63,145 nt of DNA. Source: CAYNJY01 sp964397755 (GTDB taxonomy: Bacteria > Patescibacteriota > Microgenomatia > UBA10105 > UBA927). The translations under genes were made by a program, and so were the position numbers. The stretch lies in assembly GCA_964397755.1 (NCBI GenBank), contig CAYNJY010000006.1:1-63145 (forward strand), written 5' to 3'. Shown here one piece after another: positions 16,854 to 25,148 of the stretch (positions are counted from its first letter, which is position 1; each line of letters starts with the position of its first letter). A model generated the notes under the pieces. It was given only the letters and a program-made list of their open reading frames with translations, was not told the DNA's origin and did not search any database.

Positions 16854-17966
16854 TTACTTTTTGGCCTTGCGAACGACGAACTTTTTTTCGAGGCGTTTCA
16901 GGTTTTCGATGACGCCGGTATACTCCAGTTCATCCATTCCCGCCATCGAGGGACCGTGAAATCCCTGCATGCGCATTTCCAAGGTCTTCTTCGATGCGCG
17001 AGTCCGTATGAGGTCCCAAAAGGGTTGGTCAAAAAGGTCAACTGCCTCAGTCAGCTTCCCGTCACGGACGCAGTAGCCCGCAGCAGACACGATCGCGGGC
17101 CCATCAAAGTAGGAAATGATGGAGCCTTGCTTGACCGGCATCACGGCCACGTGGTGCGATCCGCGGTTATCACCGAGCGTAAAGTGCGCCAGCGCCCACG
17201 GTGAGAGAATCTCCCCAGTTGAGGGGAACTGCTTTTGAGTTCGGACGATAGCCACCGGATCATCTTTTCCGACGTACTTACCTGCTATATTATGAAGTCT
17301 GCTGGTTGAGACGGTAGCGGCAATTGAGTGTGTGGCGTTATCAGTGACACTCTCGATTACATAATGATTTGGGTCCCGCAGTAAGGTGCAGAGATCGTAA
17401 TAATCCTCGGGAACCTTGAGTGCTATAACTTTGTCTGACTCAGTATAATTTACATCCATGACCGTATAGGTAAACCCAGCGCACATATCCGGAGCCAGGA
17501 GAAGCCCGGCATTGTAATATGGGTTGGCAAAACCTTCAAAAATCGGAAAATTAAACATGCCCGGTCCGCATTTGTCAGCGGCGAAAAAGACAAACGGCTC
17601 TGCCGGCCGCTCCTCAAATTCCATCTCACACGATCCTGGCCCCATGCCGCGCACATTGCCGGAAAATGCATCTTTGAGAAGATCCTGTCCCGCCCCGTAG
17701 AGGCCTTGGGATTTAGCAACCTTAGTTGTTTCAATAAAGGTATCCCACGCGAGTTTGTGAATATCAGGGTGGTCAACGCCACGTTTGTGAGACATGAGAA
17801 GCGCGATGTCGTCGCCCGTATACGATATCCTACCATCGAGTAAAAGGCCTTTTTTGACCGCTTTTTGCAGCATCTCGCGAGCCTTGGCAAGCATAGCCTC
17901 GCTCGGTCTGTTATGTCCGCCAACTGAACCTGTATCTGCCTTAATGACGGAAAGAGTAACGTTCAT
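16854..17966 (-). CDS. Archaeal-type fructose-1,6-bisphosphate aldolase/phosphatase (class V FBPase)
   Basis: The 370-residue protein belongs to the bifunctional FBP aldolase/phosphatase family known from archaea and deep bacterial lineages. The N-terminal metal-binding signature SVIKADTGSVGGHNRPS is present, followed by LLMSHKRGVDH and GPGMFNFPIFEGFANPYYNAGL; the C-terminus has GFHGPSMAGMDELEYTGV. In this family one active site condenses triose phosphates to FBP and then dephosphorylates it to fructose-6-phosphate, making the route irreversible toward sugar. Its start overlaps the gpmI stop by 4 bases. In this operon it supplies the last gluconeogenic steps. A conventional aldolase or FBPase is not in the window. 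Confidence 0.93.
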   Translation of the reverse strand: MNVTLSVIKADTGSVGGHNRPSEAMLAKAREMLQKAVKKGLLLDGRISYTGDDIALLMSHKRGVDHPDIHKLAWDTFIETTKVAKSQGLYGAGQDLLKDAFSGNVRGMGPGSCEMEFEERPAEPFVFFAADKCGPGMFNFPIFEGFANPYYNAGLLLAPDMCAGFTYTVMDVNYTESDKVIALKVPEDYYDLCTLLRDPNHYVIESVTDNATHSIAATVSTSRLHNIAGKYVGKDDPVAIVRTQKQFPSTGEILSPWALAHFTLGDNRGSHHVAVMPVKQGSIISYFDGPAIVSAAGYCVRDGKLTEAVDLFDQPFWDLIRTRASKKTLEMRMQGFHGPSMAGMDELEYTGVIENLKRLEKKFVVRKAKK

Positions 17967-19588
17967 ACCAGTAAATTTGTGCCGGTCATTTCTTGTGGAA
18001 TGGGGAGTTTCTGGAACGAGAGGACCGTGGGTGCGACATCAGCGAGAGTGCCCCTTGGCAAAATCATTGGTCGAGATTCAAACATACGGTTGATAAAGAG
18101 AAACGGTACCGCAAACGTTGAATGCTCGGTGTCCATCGAACCGTCCGGCCCGAGCATCTCTTCAACATTACCATGATCTGCGGTTATAATGCAAGTTCCA
18201 CCTATGGCAAGGACAGCTGGTACGATGGTACCGAGGTGCTGGTCGGTTACTTCACACGCGCGGATTGCGGCGGCGATGTTGCCGGTATGCCCCACCATGT
18301 CGGGATTGGCGAAGTTAACCAGGATAAACGAATACACCCGGGCACCCAGGCGATCAACAAGGTGCTGGGTAAGCTCGAATGATGACATTTCGGGCGCGAG
18401 GTCATACGTAGCCACCTTTGGCGAAGGGATGATGATGTGGTCTTCTCCCGGAAACGGATCTTCCCTAAGTCCGTTAAAGTAGTACCCCACGAAACGCTCT
18501 TTCTCGCTTTCCGATGCACGCAGCTGTCGGTGGCGATTATCGGCGTACACTTTCCCGAGTGGATTCAGCACGAGCTGAGGGGGAAAGGCAACCGTACACG
18601 GCAGGTGGCGCTCGTACTCTGTCATCGTCACGAAAAATAGGTTCGGCAAAACGATGTGCCTTTTAAATGGTTTCTGCCGCGTGTCCGGCTCAACCACGTG
18701 CTTGTGATAGTACTTCACGCTATAGGGATCGTAGGAGTAGGATGCGCCCTGACTTTCAAAGTCGGCAAGGACGAAGGCCCGAGTGAGCTGCCTCGGCCTG
18801 TCTATGCGAAAGTTTATAAAAATCACGGAATCGTGATTGGATATACGGGGCAGCGGCTTTCCTAACGAATCAAGGAGAATCGTCGGCTCGATGAACTCGT
18901 CTGTTTGGCCTTTTCTGTATGCCTGCTCAATAGCGGCTTTTGAGTCTCGAGCAGTTAGTGTCCCGCTCACTTCGGTGAGCGCTTGGTAGGCCCTCTTTGT
19001 CCGTTCCCACCGCCTGTCTCGATCCATGGCGTAGTAGCGGCCTATGATCGTCGCGATTGATCCTACCTTATTCATCTCCACAAACGTTTCTACCTCGCTC
19101 ACAAATCGGGCTGCTGACTTGGGAGGTGCATCGCGGCCATCGGTAAAAAGATGAAGCAACACCGGGGGTTTAGTAGTCATTCGGGACAAAAGCGTAAGGA
19201 GCGCGTACAGGTGGTTTCGGCTGGCATGAACCCCGGCGTCGCTGACTACTCCCATAATATGCAAACGGGACGAGTGGCTATTGACGTAGTTAACGGCCCC
19301 AAGGAATGCTTCATTTTGAGCAAACGATCCATCGCTAACTGCCATATTGATGCGCGGGAGGTCCTGGTAGACCACACGGCCGGCTCCAAGGTTTATATGG
19401 CCGGTTTCGGTATTTCCATCCTCTCCCTGAGGCAACCCCACAGATTCACCCGAGGCAGAAAGCTCGGCATGGGGATAGGAGTTCCAAAGACGCTGAAAGT
19501 TGGGAAGTTTCGCCAAGCGTATGGCGTTGCCCGGCCCAGGAGGTGCGAGGCCCCAGCCGTCAAGGATAATAAGGACTACTGGCTTCAT
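17963..19588 (-). CDS. gpmI: 2,3-bisphosphoglycerate-independent phosphoglycerate mutase
   Basis: The 541-residue alkaline-phosphatase-superfamily enzyme interconverts 3- and 2-phosphoglycerate using two metal ions. Motifs: VLIILDGWGLAPPGPGNAI (metal Asp10), HLFTDGRDAPPKSA, CIITADHGNVEEM and a metal cluster NFANPDMVGHTGN. The residue that forms the phospho-enzyme, a serine in the usual GNSEVGH, is threonine here (T60, GNTETGH). The surrounding INLGAGRVVYQDLPRI is intact, so the enzyme is probably active; threonine serves as nucleophile in related alkaline phosphatases. The start shares one base with the enolase stop (TAATG). Confidence 0.93.
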   Translation of the reverse strand: MKPVVLIILDGWGLAPPGPGNAIRLAKLPNFQRLWNSYPHAELSASGESVGLPQGEDGNTETGHINLGAGRVVYQDLPRINMAVSDGSFAQNEAFLGAVNYVNSHSSRLHIMGVVSDAGVHASRNHLYALLTLLSRMTTKPPVLLHLFTDGRDAPPKSAARFVSEVETFVEMNKVGSIATIIGRYYAMDRDRRWERTKRAYQALTEVSGTLTARDSKAAIEQAYRKGQTDEFIEPTILLDSLGKPLPRISNHDSVIFINFRIDRPRQLTRAFVLADFESQGASYSYDPYSVKYYHKHVVEPDTRQKPFKRHIVLPNLFFVTMTEYERHLPCTVAFPPQLVLNPLGKVYADNRHRQLRASESEKERFVGYYFNGLREDPFPGEDHIIIPSPKVATYDLAPEMSSFELTQHLVDRLGARVYSFILVNFANPDMVGHTGNIAAAIRACEVTDQHLGTIVPAVLAIGGTCIITADHGNVEEMLGPDGSMDTEHSTFAVPFLFINRMFESRPMILPRGTLADVAPTVLSFQKLPIPQEMTGTNLLV

Positions 19589-20859
19589 TATTGGTGAAGA
19601 AGTTCAGACTCAATTTGGAGAAGCCTATTGTACTTCTCGACGCGTTCGCCCCGAGCCGGAGCGCCGAATTTTACATATTCCGATTGGACGGCAACAGCCA
19701 GATCAGCGATAAATGCGTCGTTCGTCTCCCCGCTCCTATGGGAAACGACGCAGGCGACACCATGCTCCTTTGCCATCTTACAGACGGTCAGGAACTCTGA
19801 AAGTGTGCCGATCTGGTTTGGTTTAAGGAGTATGCCGTTGCAAGCCTTCTCGGTCATGGACCGGGTTAGTCGCTCAGGGTTGGTTGCCAAAAGATCATCA
19901 CCGATAATAATGACTTCCCGGCCTAGAACGGCAGTTAACTCTTTCCAGCTCTCCCAATCATCCTCATCGAGCGGATCCTCAAGGAGCAGAAGCCGATATT
20001 TCTTGTGCAGATCCTTGAGGTATTCGATGAGTTCTTTCGCGCTGTAGGGATTTGCTCGGTCAATAAGTTGGTACCCCCGGTCGGTTTTAAACTGACCACC
20101 GGCAACATCAAGACCCAAAAAAATATCGACGCCCAGCTTATACGAGGTTTGATGAATGACATCGACAATTATCTCAACCGCGTCAAGATTGGTAAAGAGA
20201 TTTGGGGCATATCCGCCCTCGTCGCCGATTGAGGTGATGGCGTTTCGGTGTACTAGTTCTTTTTTGAGCAGGTGGTAGAGCTCAACCACCATTTGCAGAC
20301 CCACGTGGTACGGCTTGTTGGTCGCGGGAACAACCTGAAACTCTTGAATGTTGAGGTTCCCGGCGCCGTGCTTGCCGCCGTTAATAAGGTTAAAGGTGGG
20401 TGTGGGTATGCGCGCCAAGGGAGTTTTATAGAGCGTGTTAAAGAGCGTGTTGAGATATCGGTAGAGAGGGAGGCGCTGGGCCGTTGCGGCGGCGGCGGCG
20501 CAGGCGAGTGACGCACTAAGGATCGCGTTTGCCCCGAGCCGGGCTTTGTCCGGCGTCGCGTCAAGCTCTTTTAAGATAGTATCGATAGCAGATTGATCGG
20601 CTGCATCCTTTCCTTTTAGAGCGGCTTGAATGCCGGCGTTTACGTTACCGACTGCCTTGAGGACGCCCAAACCCCCGAATCGGGACGGATCATTATCGCG
20701 AAGCTCCACTGCCTCGTATTTTCCCAGCGATGCTCCGGCAGGCACCGATGCGGTGCCCCGATAGCCGCTTCCCAGAATCGCCGTCGTCTCAACCGTCGGA
20801 TTGCCTCTGGAATCAAGTATTTCGCGCGCGTTGACACTGTAAACTCTTGTATCTGTCAT
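19588..20859 (-). CDS. eno: Enolase
   Basis: The 423-residue enolase converts 2-phosphoglycerate to phosphoenolpyruvate and back. Signatures: AREILDSRGNPTVET (11-25), SVPAGASLGKYEA, the substrate loop NGGKHGAGNLNIQEF, metal ligands in FLGLDVAGGQ, LLLEDPLDEDDWESW and VIIGDDLLATNPE, and the catalytic lysine motif LLKPNQIGTLSE followed by SHRSGETNDAFIADLAVA. The length is normal. It lies between ppsA (4-base overlap) and gpmI (1-base overlap), so the three reactions pyruvate-PEP-2PG-3PG are encoded in order. Confidence 0.97.
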   Translation of the reverse strand: MTDTRVYSVNAREILDSRGNPTVETTAILGSGYRGTASVPAGASLGKYEAVELRDNDPSRFGGLGVLKAVGNVNAGIQAALKGKDAADQSAIDTILKELDATPDKARLGANAILSASLACAAAAATAQRLPLYRYLNTLFNTLYKTPLARIPTPTFNLINGGKHGAGNLNIQEFQVVPATNKPYHVGLQMVVELYHLLKKELVHRNAITSIGDEGGYAPNLFTNLDAVEIIVDVIHQTSYKLGVDIFLGLDVAGGQFKTDRGYQLIDRANPYSAKELIEYLKDLHKKYRLLLLEDPLDEDDWESWKELTAVLGREVIIIGDDLLATNPERLTRSMTEKACNGILLKPNQIGTLSEFLTVCKMAKEHGVACVVSHRSGETNDAFIADLAVAVQSEYVKFGAPARGERVEKYNRLLQIESELLHQ

Positions 20860-23138
20860 GTCGTTTTCTTCTTGGTAACAAATCTTCTCTCCGCCTCGTA
20901 GACGGTCTCACGGACGTCACCCGCGACGTCTGCGTTTATTGATATACTCGTGATTCCCCATCGTACCAGTTTTTCAACCAGTTCGGGATAGTCGGACGGC
21001 GCCTGGCCACACATTGACGAGGTGACGCCGCGAGCGTTACACGCTTTTATAACCCGTTCAAACGCCCACAGAACCGCGGGATCCATTTCGCTAAAGCGCG
21101 CTGCAACGTCGCTGTTATCCCGGTCGACGCCGAGAATGAGCATCGTCAGATCATTTGAGCCGAACGAGATCCCGTCGATACCCACATCAAGGTATTGGTC
21201 TATGAGGATGACGTTCGTTGGTATCTCGACCATTAGCCAAAACTTAAACGAGGGCGAACGAAAGAGCCCACGTGCGGCAGTGAGCTTTTTCACCTCCAAA
21301 AGCTCCTGGGGAGATCGAACAAAAGGGATCATCAGGTAAAGATTTTTAAGACCCATCTTGTTACGAACAACTTTGATCGCTTCGAGCTCGAGCTCAAAAA
21401 CCCGAGGGTCAGCTATGTAACGCGCGGCGCCGCGGAAGCCGAGCATGGGGTTTTCCTCCTGCGGCTCAAACTGGGCTCCCCCCTTGAGGTTCCGAAATTC
21501 GTTGGTGCGAAAGTCGGTCGCGCGGTACACGACGTACCTCGGGTTAAACGCTTTGCAAATTGCGGCCATGCCGTGGGCCAGTTCACTGATAAACAATTTT
21601 TCTTTCTTGTCCTGAATAAACTTTTTCGGGTGGACGCCGATATGAGAAATGATAAACTCAGCGCGCATGAGGCCCACGCCGTCGACATTGAGTTTCCCCA
21701 CTACAGTAGCGCGCGAAGGGTCAGCGAGATTGACGAGGACCTTTGTAGCGGTTTTGAGTTTCTGACCGGCATATTTCGAAGTCGTAACACTCTCGGTTCT
21801 CACACTCTCGGCGATAGAACCCTTATACAGCTCACCTACTGCGCCATTCACCGTTATCACCATGCCGTCTCGAAGAGTCTTTAAAACATCTGCTACGCCA
21901 ACCACCGCAGGGATACCCATTTCGCGTGACACAATAGCCGCATGTGAAGTTCTGCCACCTCGCTGGGTAACGATGGCAACCGCCTTTTTCATGGCCGGCA
22001 CAAAGTCCGGGTTGGTCATGTCCGCAACCAATATGTCGCCGCTTTGCACTTTATGAAGTTCCTTCACAGAGTACAAAATCTTGACAGGCCCTGCGGCAAC
22101 TCCCGGGCTTGCCGGATCGCCCTTGAGGAATACCTCGTGTTTGGGGGAACGGAGCGCAGTCGCACCGAGCTGTTTCCCAACTGTTGTGACAGGTCGTGTC
22201 TGAACCAGATAAACTTTCCCTTTTTCTATTGCCCATTCGGCATCCTGCGGGAAGAAGTAGTGCTTTTCAAGTTTAACGCCGAGCGTGGCAAGGAGAAGAA
22301 TTTGCTTGTCGCTCAGCTTCTGTTTTGATGCGATGTTTTTCGCTACACGCAGCATGACGTTCCGCACGCCGTCCTTCTTCATCAGTTTTTCTTGCTCGTG
22401 TACCTGCTTGTCTTCAATAGTGTTTTTCCCCTTGTCAACCACGTAGTGATCGGGGGTAACCTGACCCTGGACGATTGTTTCACCCAAACCGTACACCGCT
22501 TCAATAATGATGCGGGATTTGTCATTGGTCACCGGATCGATGGTAAAGAGGACTCCGGAAAGATCCGACTGCACCATGCGTTGTACCGGCACCGCGATGC
22601 CCACTTTCAGATGGTCGAAGCGGTTGGTTGCGCGGTAAAAAATCGCTCGGGCGGTGAACAATGATGCCCAAGCTTCACGGACTTTCTCAATGAGATTAGC
22701 CTCACCTCGGACGTTGAGAAAAGTGGCTTGTTGACCGGCAAATGAGGCTGTCGGTAGATCTTCGGCGGTTGCCGATGAACGGACGGCTACGAGTGCATGT
22801 TTTAGGAATCTTCCACCGAGTTTGTCGTACGCTCGAATAATCTCGAGTGCCAGTGGTTTAGGGAAATGAGAACGGCGAATAAGATTTTCAATGGTTTTTG
22901 AGGCACGCTCGAGTGCTTTTGCGTTATTGACGTCGAGGGAACTAAGCGTATCGCGGATTTTGTCTCGAATGCCGGCTTCGTCCAAGAAATGAAAGTAGGC
23001 CGCGGCAGTCACGATAAACCCGGGAGGCACCGGGAAGCCGGCTCTCGTCATTTCACCGAGGTTTGCTCCTTTTCCGCCGACCGTATCAATATCGTTCTTA
23101 TCGACGTCGCGAAACCAAACAATATACGCGTTATTCAT
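20856..23138 (-). CDS. ppsA: Phosphoenolpyruvate synthase
   Basis: The protein of about 760 residues makes PEP from pyruvate and ATP, releasing AMP and phosphate. It has the N-terminal ATP-grasp-like domain (VGGKGANLGEMTRAGFPVPPG), the swivelling phosphohistidine domain (GGRTSHAAIVSREMGIPAVVG) and a C-terminal PEP/pyruvate TIM barrel (FGSNDLTMLILGVDRD, SMCGQAPSDYPEL with the catalytic Cys). The ATG at 23138 (MNNAYIVWFRDVD) is chosen by family alignment; an upstream in-frame start adds 11 unrelated residues. It heads the gluconeogenic run. The 115-base upstream gap holds a palindrome and a hairpin described separately. Confidence 0.95.
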   Translation of the reverse strand: MNNAYIVWFRDVDKNDIDTVGGKGANLGEMTRAGFPVPPGFIVTAAAYFHFLDEAGIRDKIRDTLSSLDVNNAKALERASKTIENLIRRSHFPKPLALEIIRAYDKLGGRFLKHALVAVRSSATAEDLPTASFAGQQATFLNVRGEANLIEKVREAWASLFTARAIFYRATNRFDHLKVGIAVPVQRMVQSDLSGVLFTIDPVTNDKSRIIIEAVYGLGETIVQGQVTPDHYVVDKGKNTIEDKQVHEQEKLMKKDGVRNVMLRVAKNIASKQKLSDKQILLLATLGVKLEKHYFFPQDAEWAIEKGKVYLVQTRPVTTVGKQLGATALRSPKHEVFLKGDPASPGVAAGPVKILYSVKELHKVQSGDILVADMTNPDFVPAMKKAVAIVTQRGGRTSHAAIVSREMGIPAVVGVADVLKTLRDGMVITVNGAVGELYKGSIAESVRTESVTTSKYAGQKLKTATKVLVNLADPSRATVVGKLNVDGVGLMRAEFIISHIGVHPKKFIQDKKEKLFISELAHGMAAICKAFNPRYVVYRATDFRTNEFRNLKGGAQFEPQEENPMLGFRGAARYIADPRVFELELEAIKVVRNKMGLKNLYLMIPFVRSPQELLEVKKLTAARGLFRSPSFKFWLMVEIPTNVILIDQYLDVGIDGISFGSNDLTMLILGVDRDNSDVAARFSEMDPAVLWAFERVIKACNARGVTSSMCGQAPSDYPELVEKLVRWGITSISINADVAGDVRETVYEAERRFVTKKKTT

Positions 23139-23197
23139 CGCCGGGTATGAGCTTCTTCTACTCAAAAGCACCTGGGCATACAGATAGTATGAGTAAC

Positions 23198-23208
23198 TTC
23201 ACAGTGAA
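23198..23208 (-). promoter_or_regulatory. Small palindrome in the ppsA upstream region
   Basis: TTCAC-A-GTGAA is a perfect 11-base odd palindrome about 60 bases before ppsA. It lies inside a weak candidate promoter on the minus strand (TTGCAA-N18-CATACT). It is a possible operator for the gluconeogenic operon, but a single short site is weak evidence. Confidence 0.25.
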
Positions 23209-23232
23209 ATTGCAAGAGGGTAATACAAAGAT

Positions 23233-23249
23233 AAGGATCGCATCCTTCC
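23233..23249. repeat. Palindrome AAGGATCGCATCCTTCC, copy 1 (terminator-like)
   Basis: AAGGAT-CGC-ATCCTT-CC stands just downstream of pgi, where on the minus strand it would form a hairpin followed by ATCTTTG. The same 17 bases occur in the same orientation inside polX at 59041-59057. Confidence 0.55.
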
Positions 23250-23253
23250 GATC

Positions 23254-24330
23254 TTACGTCTTAGTAGCCAGTTCTGCTTTAAAGTAATCTACCCATGGGA
23301 TTTTACTTGGGTCCGCGTCATAGAGCATGGCCATGTAAAAGTTGACGTATGCACCGAATTGGATGCATTCAAGAGCCTGGGCTACTGTATCTTTTGCTGT
23401 GGTTTGGTATTCTTCAACAGAGACACCTTGCTTGCTCACCACGTCTTTTGTGATCATGACGCGCTTGGTAATACGTGGTGAATAATCCGTCGACGTTAAG
23501 AAGAGAAATTTTAACACGTCTTTATTTAGCGCCGGATTGGTCAAGCCCTCCATGAGGTGATGATTAAGTTCGGGAATCATATGATAAGCGGCAAATGTTT
23601 TTGCTGATTCATGAAGTTGATTGCGTATGACACGACCAACTTGAGCGAGAAATTCTGCGGAGACAATGACGGGTATTTTTTCTTTCCAGCCAAGCGCTAA
23701 TTGTTTTGCTTTGTTTTTTTCAGTTGGAACTGAAACACCGAAACTTTCATTGCCTTTCGCCAACACAGAAACCACTTCTGCGACTGTTTTTTGAGGGACC
23801 TGCAGTAATCCAAGCGAGTTACATAAGGCTATGTGTCCAAATACAGAGTATCCCGTACCAAGACGGGGCTGACGAGAGGGATTGTACCTTGGTTCAAAAA
23901 TATACGCGGGAACTCCGGCAGTCTTTAACATTTCACCTAATCTGCCACCTACGGTTAACCCAGTGACCAGTGCTTTTTTGTCCAAAGCCTCCTGGGCGCA
24001 TGCTAGCGTCTCTTCTGTGCTTCCGGAATAACTTGCGAGAATAACCAATGTTTTATCGTTGGTGTATGGTGGCAGATGATAATCATTAATAATTTCAAAT
24101 GGCACCGGCATGACATCAGCAAAAAGTGACTTCACAACATAGGCGCCAAGGGCTGAGCCCCCCATGCCGGAAAAGACTATCGAGGTCACCTGTCGGTAGG
24201 AATCAGGAAATTGGATCTTAGGCACTTCCTCCCATGCCTGCTGACATTGACCTCCCAACTGCTCTATAGAACCAACAACACCAACAGTATCCAACTTTTT
24301 CATCGCGGTAACATCATCAAGATTTGTCAT
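23254..24330 (-). CDS. Bifunctional phosphoglucose/phosphomannose isomerase
   Basis: The 358-residue protein is of the small archaeal-type PGI/PMI family, not the large canonical PGI. It has two SIS folds. Signatures: FSGMGGSALGAYVVKSL (52-68), LVILASYSGSTEETLACAQEAL, a long loop to GTGYSVFGHIALCNSLGL, and the C-terminal active-site stretch IPELNHHLMEG. Family enzymes interconvert glucose-6-P, fructose-6-P and mannose-6-P. Its start overlaps the cysQ-like stop by 4 bases, and pmm is two genes upstream. The pair can therefore take fructose-6-P to mannose-1-P or glucose-1-P. No other PGI is in the window. Confidence 0.92.
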   Translation of the reverse strand: MTNLDDVTAMKKLDTVGVVGSIEQLGGQCQQAWEEVPKIQFPDSYRQVTSIVFSGMGGSALGAYVVKSLFADVMPVPFEIINDYHLPPYTNDKTLVILASYSGSTEETLACAQEALDKKALVTGLTVGGRLGEMLKTAGVPAYIFEPRYNPSRQPRLGTGYSVFGHIALCNSLGLLQVPQKTVAEVVSVLAKGNESFGVSVPTEKNKAKQLALGWKEKIPVIVSAEFLAQVGRVIRNQLHESAKTFAAYHMIPELNHHLMEGLTNPALNKDVLKFLFLTSTDYSPRITKRVMITKDVVSKQGVSVEEYQTTAKDTVAQALECIQFGAYVNFYMAMLYDADPSKIPWVDYFKAELATKT

Positions 24331-25148
24331 AATTCCCTCTTTCTGATTATATCCAATAATTGATCGTGTATGTAGCCATTACTTGCAAGAAACCCTTTCT
24401 TCATATCATGAGGAACTATCTGACTTCCATCCAAATGTGTTACTTGTCCGCCAGCCTCCCGTACGAGGAGAATTCCGGAAGCCACATCGTGCCACGCGTT
24501 TGGTAACTCTGCCGGAATAATATGAGCGTCCAAAATACCGCTCGCTACATACCCGAGTGCTTTGGCATCATCCCAACCGGGACGGAGTCTGTAGCAAGTA
24601 AATGTCAATTCCTGCAACAGAGGAAAATGTTTTTCTATTCGGGACCGCGCAAATTGTGAGGAGCCGACGGGGAGATGGTATCCGACGTGGGATATCTTTA
24701 CGTCTTTTGTTATCGAAACGCGGATATTTTCACTATCTTTTTTAGCACCTTGCCCTGACGCTGCGCTATATAATTCGTCTAAGCCGGCACGCTTAATCAC
24801 ACCAACTACGAGTTTTCTATTGTGTTCAACTGCTATCAGGCAGTTGTATTCTTTGACACCTCGGGCGTACTCTTTTGTCCCGTCCAAGGGATCAATAATC
24901 CATAAGTATTCAGAGTGTTTATCAGTTAGCCCTCCTTCTTCACCCATGACGCTATGATCGGGATATTTCTTTTGGATGTACGAACGAATAAGTTTTTCGG
25001 AGGCGAGATCGGCAGTCATCGCAAAGTCTCCGATATCTTTTTTTACCACAACAATAGCTTTTTTTTGATAACGGTTCAGAAGTTCTCCCACGCGCTGTGC
25101 TATATATTCTGCGTCTTTTTGAAGTTGTTGGTAAAATGTAACGCTCAT
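24327..25148 (-). CDS. Inositol monophosphatase / CysQ-like phosphatase
   Basis: The 273-residue enzyme belongs to the lithium-sensitive, Mg-dependent IMPase superfamily. The first metal site is GEEGG near residue 70 and the main motif is LWIIDPLDGTKEYARG. The third site is NAWHDVASGILLVREAGG. DPLDGTKE followed by Y/F is closer to CysQ (3'-phosphoadenosine-5'-phosphate phosphatase) than to inositol phosphatase proper. With pgi/pmi and pmm as direct neighbours (4-base overlaps on both sides), a sugar-phosphate phosphatase role is equally possible. The substrate is not decided by sequence. Confidence 0.85.
   Translation of the reverse strand: MSVTFYQQLQKDAEYIAQRVGELLNRYQKKAIVVVKKDIGDFAMTADLASEKLIRSYIQKKYPDHSVMGEEGGLTDKHSEYLWIIDPLDGTKEYARGVKEYNCLIAVEHNRKLVVGVIKRAGLDELYSAASGQGAKKDSENIRVSITKDVKISHVGYHLPVGSSQFARSRIEKHFPLLQELTFTCYRLRPGWDDAKALGYVASGILDAHIIPAELPNAWHDVASGILLVREAGGQVTHLDGSQIVPHDMKKGFLASNGYIHDQLLDIIRKREL

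Noticed and set aside
18955..18985. Hairpin CGCTCACTTCGGTGAGCG in gpmI as a regulatory element
   Set aside because: It is in a conserved coding stretch (ALTEVSGTL) with no other copies in the window; likely chance.
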